Below, in pieces: positions 16,754 to 25,941 of a stretch of 64,000 bases of DNA. Origin of the DNA: Flavobacterium sp. CECT 9288. Its GTDB lineage: Bacteria > Bacteroidota > Bacteroidia > Flavobacteriales > Flavobacteriaceae. The notes beneath the pieces were generated by a model, which worked only from the letters and a program-made list of their open reading frames with translations, did not search any database and was not told the origin of the DNA. The stretch lies in assembly GCF_918731615.1 (NCBI RefSeq), contig NZ_OU957226.1, positions 372,001 to 436,000 on the forward strand. Direction: 5' to 3'. Made by a program: the position numbers and the translations under genes. Every line of letters begins with the position of its first letter. The first letter of the stretch is position 1.

Positions 16754-17980
16754 TTAAGTAAGCTGTTTCAATGCAATTTCAAATGCAGTTGCGCTAATGT
16801 TTGTTTTGCTAGGGTTGATTGCGTATGCTTTCTCGATAGCCGTTTTGATGATTTCAGAAGTGTCTTGAAAAATAGCTTCATCAGTCATTTGAACTTTCTT
16901 TTCCATAAAATAAGCAAATACACGTGCCATACCGCAATTAGAAATAAAGTCAGGAATTAAGCTCACTTTATGATCTACATCTTCCATAATAGGACCAAAA
17001 AATATTTCTTTGTCAGCAAAAGGTACATTGGCACCACATGAAATTACTTCAAGACCATGAGAAATTAAACTATCAATTTGAGATTGAGTCACCAATCTTG
17101 ATGCAGCGCATGGAGTGAATATCTCAGCACCAATTGTCCAAATCTTTTGGTTGATTTCTTCAAAAGGGATCATGTTTTCGGCAACCAGTTTATTTCCGTC
17201 TTTGGCTAAAAACAAAGCCCTTATTTCTTCAAAAGAGAATCCTTCTTCATTGATCAATCCTCCATCTCTATCAATAATTCCAATTACTTTGGCACCCATT
17301 TCTGCTAAATAAAAAGCAGCTGCAGAACCAACATTGCCAAAACCTTGAACAATAGCTTTCTTTCCTTTTACATCACCGCCATAAATGGCATAAAAGTTAC
17401 GAACAGCTTCCGCTACGCCGTAACCAGTAATCATATCAGCAACAGTATATTTTTTAGAAACATCTGGAGAGAATTTTGGGTTCTCTATTACTTTTACAAC
17501 ACCTTGACGCAACTGACCTATTCTGTTGATTTTATCCGCTTCAGTAGGTTTGAAATGACCGTTGAATACACCTTCTTGCGGGTGCCAAACACCACATTCC
17601 TCAGTCATAGGAATAACTTCGTGAATTTCGTCTACGTTCAAATCTCCACCTGTACCGTAATAACTTTTCAATAAAGGAGAAACGGCTTTATACCAGCGTT
17701 GCAATACTCCTTTTTTTCTTGGGTCATTTGGGTCAAAATTTATTCCAGATTTAGCTCCGCCAATGGCAGGTCCAGAAACCGAAAATTTAACTTCCATTGT
17801 TTTGGCAAGTGATAGAACCTCGTTCATGTCAAGTCCTTTTCTCATTCTTGTCCCTCCACCTGCAGCACCTCCGCGAAGAGAATTAATTACAGTCCAGCCT
17901 TCGGCTTCGGTTTCAGGATCTTTCCAGTTAAAAACAATTTCAGGCTCTTTATTTTCGAATTTCTTTAATAAATCTTTCAT
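16754..17980 (-). CDS. Glu/Leu/Phe/Val dehydrogenase
   Basis: The 408-residue cytoplasmic enzyme interconverts an amino acid and its 2-oxo acid with NAD(P). The N-terminal half has the substrate-domain signature GPAIGGAKSGINFDP with the catalytic-lysine region, preceded by GGGTRMRKGLDMNEV. The Rossmann domain shows GFGNVGSAAAFYLAEMGA (about 216-233). The short length compared with hexameric glutamate dehydrogenases (about 450) and the GGAKSG context make leucine/valine-type or small glutamate dehydrogenase possible. The exact substrate cannot be fixed. It is monocistronic with a -7 box at 18004-18011 and a strong terminator. Confidence 0.9.
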   Translation of the reverse strand: MKDLLKKFENKEPEIVFNWKDPETEAEGWTVINSLRGGAAGGGTRMRKGLDMNEVLSLAKTMEVKFSVSGPAIGGAKSGINFDPNDPRKKGVLQRWYKAVSPLLKSYYGTGGDLNVDEIHEVIPMTEECGVWHPQEGVFNGHFKPTEADKINRIGQLRQGVVKVIENPKFSPDVSKKYTVADMITGYGVAEAVRNFYAIYGGDVKGKKAIVQGFGNVGSAAAFYLAEMGAKVIGIIDRDGGLINEEGFSFEEIRALFLAKDGNKLVAENMIPFEEINQKIWTIGAEIFTPCAASRLVTQSQIDSLISHGLEVISCGANVPFADKEIFFGPIMEDVDHKVSLIPDFISNCGMARVFAYFMEKKVQMTDEAIFQDTSEIIKTAIEKAYAINPSKTNISATAFEIALKQLT

Positions 17981-18003
17981 TTGTTGTGATATGTTTATTT
18001 CTG

Positions 18004-18011
18004 CAAATATA
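18004..18011 (-). promoter_or_regulatory. -7 box of the amino-acid dehydrogenase gene
   Basis: TATATTTG on the minus strand, 23 bp before the ATG. The -33 element is not evident. Confidence 0.5.
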
Positions 18012-18071
18012 AAAAAAGCAATTTTGCTAATTGTTTATTCTGCAAAAAAAAAAGAGTAAAGATTTTTTTTG

Positions 18072-18656
18072 CTATTCTTTTCCTAATAAATCTTCTTTCA
18101 ATGTTTTGTCAACTGGGTTTTCAGATAGCCAAATTCCGTAGAATGCTTTTTTGAATTCAATACCTTTAATTTTACCTCTGTAGATTTTATTCTTTGTAAT
18201 CCATAATGATTCATCTTGTGGATTAAAAGTAAGTTCAAAAACATCACCAGATTTAGTCTCTTCGGTACTTAATAAGTCTTCAAGTTCTTGAAGTTCTTTG
18301 GCAAATTTTAGAACTCCAGATTCTCCTACAGATTTTTCCATCCCTTTTGCAAGCGCTTTAGATAGTTTTTTTGAGGTTATCAATCCAGATGTGATATGAA
18401 GTGCAACAGCCATTTCGTTTCCGCTTTCAAGAATCTGTTTAGCATCTTGACTAAACTTTGTCAAGTATAAAGCTTGAATGTATAAATCAGTAAAAAATTT
18501 AGAGCGTTGTCCCACTCCATTAAGTGTTAGGGTTGTTCCTTTAAATTCAATTGTTCTAGGAATGTTAACTCCGTTTACAGTAAAGTTTTTTTGTGCATTT
18601 ACGGTATTAAATTGTAGAGCACTCATTAAGGCGAATACTATCAGTACTTTTTTCAT
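18072..18656 (-). CDS. Exported chalcone-isomerase-like domain protein
   Basis: The 194-residue protein has a Sec signal peptide (about 1-21, ending VNA-QK). A domain with IEFKGTTLTLNGVGQRSKFF and FTDLYIQALYLTK is characteristic of the bacterial chalcone-isomerase-like family (a CHI fold without flavonoid activity). The C-terminus ends with the expected RGKIKGIEFKKAFYGIWLSENPVD block. Periplasmic location is likely. Family members bind fatty-acid-like ligands in some organisms, but no function is established here. It is monocistronic. Confidence 0.85.
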   Translation of the reverse strand: MKKVLIVFALMSALQFNTVNAQKNFTVNGVNIPRTIEFKGTTLTLNGVGQRSKFFTDLYIQALYLTKFSQDAKQILESGNEMAVALHITSGLITSKKLSKALAKGMEKSVGESGVLKFAKELQELEDLLSTEETKSGDVFELTFNPQDESLWITKNKIYRGKIKGIEFKKAFYGIWLSENPVDKTLKEDLLGKE

Positions 18657-18801
18657 AATGTGGTATTTAATTAAAAAAATGGATTTTAAACAGTCTGCAA
18701 ATATAGCTCAAAAAAGGCATTGTAATGATATTGAGATTAATGTCTTTATAAAATTATGATTTCTAGCTTAATTTGTCTTAAAATTAATGAAAAATATTTA
18801 T

Positions 18802-19866
18802 TTATTCATAAATTTTTCCTGAACTATGATTCATTTTAGCTCCCGTCACACTTTTTAATACATTGATTTTGTTTTCTAATCGCAATATTCCAAGTATTCC
18901 AAAGATCAGTGCCTCTTTAAATTCGATAATTTTAGGTGAAGGAATTATAATAGTTGCAAGTGGTAATTCATTTTGTATGGATTCAATTAAAAAATTATGG
19001 TAAGCTCCGCCTCCGGTAATAAATAATGTTCCGGTTTTGTGTGGCAACACATTTGCTATTTGTATAGCAATATGCTTTGTAAAGGTGTGAAGCTTATCTT
19101 CAATTGATATTTCATAGTGGTCTATCAAGGGAATAATTATTTCTTTTACAAATTCAAACCCCAGTGATTTAGGATATTTTTTTTGGTAATAGTCTAATTC
19201 GTTTAATTCTTTTAACAAATTGATTTGTAGAGAGCCATTCTTTGCGATAGCTCCTTTGTTGTCATAGGGCAATCCTAACAAATTTGAATAATGGTTGAAC
19301 ACCGTGTTTACAGGACAAATATCAAAAGCAATCCGTTCTTGATTTACTTCAAACGATAAGTTTGAAAATCCACCTAAATTCATGCAATAGTCGTATTCAC
19401 TAAATAAAATCCGATCTCCTATAGGTACAAGTGGTGCGCCTTGACCACCAAGGGCTACATCTTGAACTCTAAAATCACAAACTACTTTCTGTTTTACGAT
19501 AGATGCTATTTGTGGTAAATTTCCAATTTGTAAAGTGATGCCCTTATCTGGTTGATGTAAAATAGTATGCCCGTGGGAACAAACGGCATCAATAGTGTTC
19601 AACTTGTTTTTTAAAATGAAGTTTAAGATTACCTCACCTAGTAACTGTGTATAGGCTTCATTTAATTCAGTTAATTTTTCAGAAGAGAAAGAAACGGCAC
19701 TTTTTAATTTGTTTAACCAGTCTGTTGAGTATGAAACAGTTTGGGTTTCTAAAATTTCAAATTCCCATTTATTGTCTTTTGTAGTAAAAACAATGTGTGC
19801 CAAATCAATGCCATCTAGCGATGTGCCTGACATGACACCTATAATATTGTATTTTTCTTTAAACAT
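18802..19866 (-). CDS. anmK: Anhydro-N-acetylmuramic acid kinase
   Basis: The 354-residue cytoplasmic kinase phosphorylates and opens 1,6-anhydro-MurNAc during cell-wall recycling. The N-terminal MSGTSLDGIDLA is the family's ATP-binding signature. DFRVQDVALGGQGAPLVPIGD (read in two parts) and CMNLGGFSN are equally diagnostic, and FITGGGAYHNF occurs near the C-terminus. Length is normal. It diverges from the acyl-CoA dehydrogenase gene, with 88 bp between the start codons holding promoters for both. Confidence 0.95.
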   Translation of the reverse strand: MFKEKYNIIGVMSGTSLDGIDLAHIVFTTKDNKWEFEILETQTVSYSTDWLNKLKSAVSFSSEKLTELNEAYTQLLGEVILNFILKNKLNTIDAVCSHGHTILHQPDKGITLQIGNLPQIASIVKQKVVCDFRVQDVALGGQGAPLVPIGDRILFSEYDYCMNLGGFSNLSFEVNQERIAFDICPVNTVFNHYSNLLGLPYDNKGAIAKNGSLQINLLKELNELDYYQKKYPKSLGFEFVKEIIIPLIDHYEISIEDKLHTFTKHIAIQIANVLPHKTGTLFITGGGAYHNFLIESIQNELPLATIIIPSPKIIEFKEALIFGILGILRLENKINVLKSVTGAKMNHSSGKIYE

Positions 19867-19886
19867 TGGCTAAAATTGCGAAATCG

Positions 19887-19917
19887 TTTGAAATCTGATA
19901 TTTAATAATTACTTTTG
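19887..19917 (+). promoter_or_regulatory. Consensus promoter of the acyl-CoA dehydrogenase gene
   Basis: TTTG (19887-19890), exactly 19 nt, then TACTTTTG (19910-19917). This is a full match to the Bacteroidota primary sigma promoter TTTG-N19-TAnnTTTG, about 37 bp before the ATG. Confidence 0.85.
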
Positions 19918-19921
19918 GAGG

Positions 19922-19929
19922 CAAATTTA
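19922..19929 (-). promoter_or_regulatory. -7 box of anmK
   Basis: TAAATTTG on the minus strand, 55 bp before the anmK ATG. The nearest TTG is 15 nt upstream, shorter than consensus. Confidence 0.45.
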
Positions 19930-19954
19930 TGAACAATTAATTTACAATAAAAAT

Positions 19955-21094
19955 ATGGATTTTAATCTAACCGAAGAGCATTTAATGATTCAGCAAGCTG
20001 CTAGAGATTTTGCTGTTGCAGAATTATTACCAGGAGTGATTGAGCGCGATGAACATTCAAAATTTCCTACTGAGCAAGTGAAGATGATGGCCGAATTGGG
20101 TTTCATGGGAATGATGGTAGATCCTAAGTATGGTGGGTCAGGTTTAGATAGTATTTCATATGTATTGGCAATGACCGAAATAGCAAAAGTAGATGCGTCT
20201 GCTGCCGTTATAATGTCTGTGAACAACTCTTTGGTTTGTGCAGGTATGGAGAAGTATTGTTCAGAAGAACAAAAAATGAAATACCTTGTACCTCTAGCTA
20301 AAGGGGAAGTTATTGGTGCATTTTGTTTGTCTGAGCCAGAAGCAGGAAGTGATGCAACTTCTCAAAAAACAACTGCAATTGATAAAGGCGACCATTATTT
20401 ATTAAATGGTACCAAAAACTGGATTACAAATGGAAGTACAGCATCTACCTATTTAGTGATTGCACAAACAGATGTTGAAAAAGGACATAAGGGTATTAAT
20501 GCTTTTATTGTTGAAAAAGGTTGGGCTGGTTTTGATATTGGACCAAAAGAAAAGAAAATGGGAATTCGTGGTAGTGATACCCACTCTTTAATGTTTACAG
20601 ATGTTAAGGTTCCTAAAGAAAATAGAATTGGTGAGGATGGTTTTGGGTTTGCTTTTGCTATGAACGTCTTAAATGGTGGTAGAATAGGTATAGCATCTCA
20701 AGCATTAGGAATTGCTACAGGAGCTTATGAAATAGCTTTGAAATATTCAAAAGAAAGAAAAGCTTTTGGGAAAGAGATTTTTAATCATCAAGCGATTGCC
20801 TTTAAATTAGCTGATATGTACGTAAAAGTGACTGCTGCTAAATTATTAGTAATGAAAGCTGCTTGTGAAAAAGATGAAGGTAAAGATATCGCACATTCTG
20901 GTGCAATGGCAAAATTATATGCTTCAGAAATTGCTCTTGAGGTTGCTAACGAAGCGGTTCAAATTCACGGAGGTAACGGTTACGTAGCTGAATATCATGT
21001 TGAGCGTATGATGCGTGACTCTAAAATCACACAGATATACGAAGGAACTTCAGAGATTCAACGTATCGTGATTTCAAGAGGATTGGTTTCCTAA
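19955..21094 (+). CDS. Acyl-CoA dehydrogenase
   Basis: The 379-residue flavoenzyme performs the first, alpha-beta dehydrogenation step of fatty-acid or branched acyl-CoA oxidation. It has the two family signatures FCLSEPEAGSDA (about 129-140) and the C-terminal block QIHGGNGYVAEYHVERMMRD followed by IYEGTSEIQRIVISR. The first residue of EGTSEIQR is probably the catalytic base, as in short/medium-chain enzymes. Length is normal. The strongest promoter match in the window precedes it and a perfect terminator follows. Confidence 0.95.
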   Translation: MDFNLTEEHLMIQQAARDFAVAELLPGVIERDEHSKFPTEQVKMMAELGFMGMMVDPKYGGSGLDSISYVLAMTEIAKVDASAAVIMSVNNSLVCAGMEKYCSEEQKMKYLVPLAKGEVIGAFCLSEPEAGSDATSQKTTAIDKGDHYLLNGTKNWITNGSTASTYLVIAQTDVEKGHKGINAFIVEKGWAGFDIGPKEKKMGIRGSDTHSLMFTDVKVPKENRIGEDGFGFAFAMNVLNGGRIGIASQALGIATGAYEIALKYSKERKAFGKEIFNHQAIAFKLADMYVKVTAAKLLVMKAACEKDEGKDIAHSGAMAKLYASEIALEVANEAVQIHGGNGYVAEYHVERMMRDSKITQIYEGTSEIQRIVISRGLVS

Positions 21095-21114
21095 AAGTTA
21101 TACAGATCTAGTTT

Positions 21115-21150
21115 AAACCCTTTTCAATTTCGATTGAAAAGGGTTTTTTT
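21115..21150 (+). terminator. Terminator of the acyl-CoA dehydrogenase gene
   Basis: 14-bp perfect stem AAACCCTTTTCAAT / ATTGAAAAGGGTTT closed by a TTCG loop and followed by T's to 21150. Confidence 0.95.
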
Positions 21151-21306
21151 ATGGTCTTTATTAGGATTTTAAGGTTTTTTTATATTTTTATTGTTTAAAA
21201 ATGATTTCGGGAATCTTTTTAATTTGATACTAATTGCTTTTCTTTGTTGAGTTGTGATTTTGGATTTCTTTTTTTAACCATTGCAATACCCAACTAATAC
21301 ATTTTT

Positions 21307-21795
21307 ATGTTAATACCTTCGATACATAGTAGTTTAAACGAATTGATAGATTTGCTAGATCAATTGTCACAAACAGAATATTCAAATTCTTGTGCAGAAT
21401 TAAGCAATGCTACTATTGGTGAGCATACGAGACATATTATTGAAATGTTTCAATGTCTTGAAAATCAATATGATTTAGGAGTTGTAAACTATGATAAAAG
21501 AGAGCGTAACACCCTTATTCAAACGGATACCACTTTTGCAATAGAAAATATTAAGGCTGTTCAGAAAAATTTGGAGAAGGAAAATAAAAATATAACCTTA
21601 TTGCAAATTATTGACGGCGAAGAAATCCGAATTGAAAGCAATTATAATAGAGAGTTGTTATATAATTTAGAACATTGCATTCACCACCAGGCGCTTATAA
21701 AAGTTGCAATATTACAATGTGAAACCGTTACTATTGATCCAAATTTTGGTGTAGCAAGATCAACCATAGAATATAGAAATCAATGTGCACAGTAA
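21307..21795 (+). CDS. DinB-family protein
   Basis: The 162-residue, probably four-helix protein carries GEHTRHIIEMFQCLE and LYNLEHCIHHQALIKVAI. Their histidines match the metal-binding triad of the DinB/YfiT fold. Enzymatic members are metal-dependent thiol transferases or maleylpyruvate isomerases; most are uncharacterised, so function stays open. The stop codon overlaps the next gene by 13 bp, so the two are translationally coupled. It is the first gene of a run continuing to 24193. Confidence 0.8.
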   Translation: MLIPSIHSSLNELIDLLDQLSQTEYSNSCAELSNATIGEHTRHIIEMFQCLENQYDLGVVNYDKRERNTLIQTDTTFAIENIKAVQKNLEKENKNITLLQIIDGEEIRIESNYNRELLYNLEHCIHHQALIKVAILQCETVTIDPNFGVARSTIEYRNQCAQ

Positions 21796-22493
21796 GTTTT
21801 GTAGCAACAAATGATAGTGTTATCATTACTTCGAACCGGGACGAAAAAACAATAAGGCCTAGCGCCATTCCTCCAAAAAGCTATACTGTAAATGGACAAA
21901 ATCTTATTTTTCCAAAGGATCCAAAAGCAGGCGGGACTTGGTTTGTGACCAAAGATGATGGAACTGTTTTGGTATTACTAAATGGTGCCGCAGAAAAACA
22001 TGAAGTCCAATTATCATATCGAAAAAGTCGTGGCTTGATTGTTTTAGAAATGATTAGTAGCGCGTCGCCAAAAGATTTTTGGATTGAAATTGATTTAGAG
22101 TCGATAGAGCCATTTACGTTAGTGTTATTTCAAAATCAGGAGCTTTTTCAATTGCGTTGGGATGGGAATAATAAGCAAACGCTAACTTTAGATAGCAATA
22201 AAAATCACATTTGGTCTTCATCTACTTTGTATCCATCTTTGGTGAGGGAACAACGAGCTGATTGGTTTTATACCTTTATGAGCGAAACTGATGTTATTTC
22301 AAAAGAAAAACTATATGATTTTCATAGGTATACGCAGGAAGGAAATGAGGAAAACGGTTTAGTAATCAATCGAAACAACGAGATGAAAACCTTAAGTATT
22401 ACTCAGGCTGTAGTACATCAAAATAAAGTTAGTATCTTACATTATGATTTGGTAGAGCAACTCGATTTTTCAACCTCATTTATCACCGTCTAA
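21783..22493 (+). CDS. NRDE-family protein (TANGO2-like)
   Basis: The 236-residue protein begins MCTVSFV and carries the name-giving NRDE motif in ITSNRDEKTIRPSA (about 18-31), followed by FPKDPKAGGTWFV. An N-terminal Cys2 right after Met suggests an N-terminal-nucleophile fold. The TANGO2 family has been linked to heme trafficking in eukaryotes; the role in this bacterium is unknown. It overlaps the DinB gene by 13 bp and precedes the ATP-grasp gene by 10 bp. Confidence 0.88.
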   Translation: MCTVSFVATNDSVIITSNRDEKTIRPSAIPPKSYTVNGQNLIFPKDPKAGGTWFVTKDDGTVLVLLNGAAEKHEVQLSYRKSRGLIVLEMISSASPKDFWIEIDLESIEPFTLVLFQNQELFQLRWDGNNKQTLTLDSNKNHIWSSSTLYPSLVREQRADWFYTFMSETDVISKEKLYDFHRYTQEGNEENGLVINRNNEMKTLSITQAVVHQNKVSILHYDLVEQLDFSTSFITV

Positions 22494-22503
22494 ATACTAC
22501 ATT

Positions 22504-23538
22504 TTGAAATTATTTTTTCATAAAATTACCCATTGGGAATATTGGCCTTTTCAGATTGTATATATTCCCATTTATTTTTTGTGGTCTTACTATTCGATCA
22601 AGGCAAAATCGATTTTTTTCTTTAATGCTTCTAATCCCACTATAAAAAATGGTGGGTTTATGATGGAGTCTAAGAAAAAAATTTACGACTTGATACCGCA
22701 ACAGTATTATCCCAAAACAGAATTAGTTTTGGAAGTAACCCCAGTAGAAAATGTTATAAAAACAGTTGAAAGCGCAGCAATAAAGTATCCGTTTATTGCA
22801 AAACCAGATGTTGGACTACGAGGATCTGGAGTCAAAAAAATTAACACGGTTCAGGATTTAAAAGAATATGCTGAAAAAGCAAATTTCAATTACTTGGTTC
22901 AAGATTTAATACCTTTTTCAAATGAGGTTGGTATTTTTTATGTGCGCTATCCTAATGAAAAATCAGGTAGAATTACTGGAATAGTATCTAAAGAATTCTT
23001 GATTATTACTGGAGATGGTTTTTCAACCGTTCAAGAGTTAATCAAGCAGAATCCACGCTATGAACTTCAATTGAATGTCTTGAAAAAAGAGTACGGTAAA
23101 AAATTATTCGAAATTTTACCAAAAGGCGAGAAGTTGAATTTAGTACCCTACGGTAATCATGCTCGAGGTGCAAAATTTGTAGATGGTAGCCATTGGATAA
23201 CTCCAGAATTGACTAAAACGATTAACGAAATGTGTTTGCAAATCCCAGGTTTTTATTTTGGTAGACTGGATGTCATGTACAATACCATCGAAGAATTAGA
23301 ACTAGGAATTAATTTTGCAATTGTAGAGTTAAACGGAGCTGGGAGTGAGCCAACTCATATTTATGACCCGAAACATTCCCTATTTTTTGCATGGAAAGAA
23401 TTAGCACGTCACATTACATATATGTATGAAATAAGTGTGGCAAATCATAAAAATGGCGTTCCTTATTTAGAACATAAAGAGGGAATGAAGGAATATAGAA
23501 TGCACTTAGAACAAAGTAAAAAAATTATAAATTTCTAA
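22504..23538 (+). CDS. ATP-grasp enzyme, D-Ala-D-Ala ligase-like
   Basis: The 344-residue protein has a TTG start at 22504. The next ATG lies about 50 residues on and would remove the conserved-looking N-terminal THWEYWPFQIVYIPIYF segment. ATP-grasp features are FIAKPDVGLRGSGVKKI (phosphate-loop lysine region), LVQDLIPFSNEVGIFYVRYP and the metal-binding C-terminal FYFGRLDVMY...VELNGAGSEP. Annotation as D-alanine-D-alanine ligase is common for such proteins, but the hydrophobic N-terminus and lack of a typical Ddl N-domain make the true substrate uncertain. Confidence 0.8.
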   Translation: MKLFFHKITHWEYWPFQIVYIPIYFLWSYYSIKAKSIFFFNASNPTIKNGGFMMESKKKIYDLIPQQYYPKTELVLEVTPVENVIKTVESAAIKYPFIAKPDVGLRGSGVKKINTVQDLKEYAEKANFNYLVQDLIPFSNEVGIFYVRYPNEKSGRITGIVSKEFLIITGDGFSTVQELIKQNPRYELQLNVLKKEYGKKLFEILPKGEKLNLVPYGNHARGAKFVDGSHWITPELTKTINEMCLQIPGFYFGRLDVMYNTIEELELGINFAIVELNGAGSEPTHIYDPKHSLFFAWKELARHITYMYEISVANHKNGVPYLEHKEGMKEYRMHLEQSKKIINF

Positions 23539-23542
23539 TTCC

Positions 23543-24193
23543 ATGAGAGCCATAAAAAATATTTTTGTTGGTTTTTTGGTCAGCTTTATTGGTTCAATTC
23601 CACTGGGTTATTTAAATGTTATAGGATATGAAATTTTTTCAAAATTAGGAATTTATAATCTATTCCAATTTTTGTCAGGTGTTATTTGTATTGAAATGTT
23701 TGTTATTTATTTTACATTGGTCTTTGCTACACCATTAGTAAATAATAAAAAGTTAATGAAAACTATTGATGTTTTTGCTGTTTTTTTTCTTTTGATTTTA
23801 TCGTATTCGTTTTACGCTTCTGCAAATAACAGTGTGGGGAATCAAAGTGTTCTTAAAAAGTACATGTCCTATTCTCCATTTTTGATTGGCGTACTCTTAA
23901 ATTGTATTAATTTTTTGCAATTGCCGTTCTGGACAGGTTGGAATTTGTATTTGCTTAACGGCAAGTTTATCTCATTGGGAAGAAAGTATAAATTTTTTTA
24001 TGTAGGCGGAACAATTATTGGTACTTTTATAGGAATGTTAAGTTTGATTTTGTTGTTAGATTCTGTTTCAAGTCAAAGTTTTCGTTTTTCTCAGTACATC
24101 ATTCCTGTGTGTATACCTTTGTTTTTTGTAATCATGTCAGTTGTACAAATGGTAAAAGTATATCGTAAATATTATAAAAAAAGGAGTTTGTAA
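23543..24193 (+). CDS. LysE-type membrane transporter
   Basis: The 216-residue, about six-segment membrane protein has an N-terminus FVGFLVSFIGSIPLGYLNVIG that resembles the LysE/RhtB exporter family start (a G-x-x-P-G core). It begins 4 bp after the ATP-grasp gene and closes the run of genes. LysE-like proteins export amino acids or related small molecules; here the substrate is unknown. Confidence 0.65.
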   Translation: MRAIKNIFVGFLVSFIGSIPLGYLNVIGYEIFSKLGIYNLFQFLSGVICIEMFVIYFTLVFATPLVNNKKLMKTIDVFAVFFLLILSYSFYASANNSVGNQSVLKKYMSYSPFLIGVLLNCINFLQLPFWTGWNLYLLNGKFISLGRKYKFFYVGGTIIGTFIGMLSLILLLDSVSSQSFRFSQYIIPVCIPLFFVIMSVVQMVKVYRKYYKKRSL

Positions 24194-24268
24194 TTTTCAT
24201 GGATTGCTAAACATTGCCTTAGTAGTTTATTAAAAAAAATATTAATTAATTTATTATCAATTAGAATT

Positions 24269-25240
24269 ATGAAGAAAATTGTATGGACACTATCGTTTAT
24301 GATAGGATGTATTAGCAGTATGATTGCGCAAAGCGATGAGTTGGTTGCGCAAACTCCCCTTAAATATGAGTATCAAGTTAAAGAAAGTGATGTGTCTAGT
24401 ACGCTAAAGACTTTATCATCAAATGATCTTGAAGGTCGTGAAACGGGTCAGCCAGGTATGGTTAAGGCAGCTGATTTTTTAGAGAAAATTTTGAAAGACA
24501 ATAATGTACAGCCTTATTTTAAAACCTATAAAGATACTTTGACCACGTTCAAAGGAACAGCGTTTAATGTTGTGGGTTTTGTTGAAGGAAATGACCCCGT
24601 ATTAAAGAAAGAATTTATTATAATAAGTGCTCACTATGACCACATAGGTATTGATAAAAAAGGAGAAAATGGAGATTTTATAAACAACGGTGCAAATGAT
24701 GATGCCTCCGGGTGTACTGCTGTTGCTGAAATGGCTAAGTATTTCAGTTTTCATAAAAATAATCAACGTAGTATTTTATTCGTGTTTTTTGCTGGGGAGG
24801 AAAAAGGGTTGTTAGGATCTAAACATTTGGCTAAAAAACTAAAAGCACAAAATTTCAACTTGTACACTCAATTTAATATTGAAATGATTGGCGTTCCTAT
24901 GAAAAGAGATTATTTGGCCTACATTACTGGTTTTGATAAGTCTAACATGGCGGCTAAAATAAATGAATATACTGGAAAAAAAACCATTGGTTTTTTACCA
25001 AAAGAAGCTGAATACGAATTGTTTTATAGATCTGATAATTTTTCTTTTTATGATGTTTTTAAAGTGCCATGTCAATCTGTAAGTACATTTGATTTCGAAA
25101 ATTTTGAATTCTATCACCATGTTTCCGATGATTTCAAAGCAATGGATGTTCCTCACATGACCTCGTTTATTCAAGAATTATTACCTGCTGTGACACAAAT
25201 GGCAAATACGGCAACTCACGAAATTATCATGCTCAAATAA
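24269..25240 (+). CDS. Secreted M28-family zinc peptidase
   Basis: The 323-residue protein has a signal peptide (about 1-20, ending MIAQS). The M28 metal-binding blocks are visible: SAHYDHIGI (zinc His and Asp), NNGANDDASGC (bridging Asp), FFAGEEKGLLGS (catalytic Glu plus zinc Glu) and FYHHVSDD near the end (last zinc His). Aminopeptidase or glutaminyl-cyclase-like members exist. The arrangement here suits an exported aminopeptidase. Its stop lies 2 bp from that of the convergent GNAT gene. Confidence 0.9.
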   Translation: MKKIVWTLSFMIGCISSMIAQSDELVAQTPLKYEYQVKESDVSSTLKTLSSNDLEGRETGQPGMVKAADFLEKILKDNNVQPYFKTYKDTLTTFKGTAFNVVGFVEGNDPVLKKEFIIISAHYDHIGIDKKGENGDFINNGANDDASGCTAVAEMAKYFSFHKNNQRSILFVFFAGEEKGLLGSKHLAKKLKAQNFNLYTQFNIEMIGVPMKRDYLAYITGFDKSNMAAKINEYTGKKTIGFLPKEAEYELFYRSDNFSFYDVFKVPCQSVSTFDFENFEFYHHVSDDFKAMDVPHMTSFIQELLPAVTQMANTATHEIIMLK

Positions 25241-25242
25241 AG

Positions 25243-25812
25243 TTAAGAAAGAGCTTGATTCATATCATACGCAAGAATGTAATAGTCATTATTGTTGAAT
25301 TGAAATTCGCTAATGATTGACCAATTCAGTTTTTGCGTATGTGCTTTTGTAGAAGGAATATTGATTTTGTTTATAAAAGTTAAGGCTAACGGAAACTTTT
25401 GCGACATGTGTACGCGCATGAATTCAAATAGAGGGAATATTAGTCCTTTTCCGCGATACTCTTGATGAATTGAAATTGGACCATATTGAAAACTATTGGT
25501 TAGCGTAAAAGTATGATCTAAAAAGTGCAATTCCGGAAGTAGTGAACTCATGTATTCAAAAATGGGCCATTGTTTGAAAAAATCCCAACCTCCGGCAAAA
25601 ATGTACCCAATAATTTCACCACGGTCTTTGGCAATAAATAGTTCTTGTTTTTCTATAACGTCATTTAATTGTGAGATTGTAAAAGGAGTAGTGACAAATC
25701 CAGCAGCTTTTTCAGTTTCAGTTAAGTTTGCAACGAGGTATAATTCTTGTAAGGCCAGCACTCCGTCAATATCACTCATTTGGGCTATTTCATAGGATAG
25801 ATTCTGTGTCAT
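25243..25812 (-). CDS. GNAT-family N-acetyltransferase
   Basis: I place the start at ATG 25812; an in-frame TTG at 25827 would add five residues. The protein of about 189 residues shows the acetyl-CoA-binding region as GPISIHQEYRGKGLIFPLFEFMR, matching the QxxGxG/A pattern (EYRGKGL). An N-terminal segment lists residues typical of GNAT beta strands. Substrate unknown. It stands alone, convergent with the M28 peptidase and divergent from the SDR gene. Confidence 0.8.
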   Translation of the reverse strand: MTQNLSYEIAQMSDIDGVLALQELYLVANLTETEKAAGFVTTPFTISQLNDVIEKQELFIAKDRGEIIGYIFAGGWDFFKQWPIFEYMSSLLPELHFLDHTFTLTNSFQYGPISIHQEYRGKGLIFPLFEFMRVHMSQKFPLALTFINKINIPSTKAHTQKLNWSIISEFQFNNNDYYILAYDMNQALS

Positions 25813-25929
25813 ATTTTTAGAATTCAAAGGTTCATGTTTTGATTTAAAACTACACGTAATAATACGAATTTAAATTTTTATTGAGATAACAATCTCCAAG
25901 TAAAGCAGTATTTTTTTGCTGTTTTTGTT

Positions 25930-25937
25930 TATTTTTG
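25930..25937 (+). promoter_or_regulatory. Possible -7 box giving a leaderless SDR transcript
   Basis: TATTTTTG ends 4 bp before the ATG at 25942. No TTG at -33. The same 4-bp gap occurs before 37852 and 61947. Confidence 0.35.
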
Positions 25938-25941
25938 TCCT

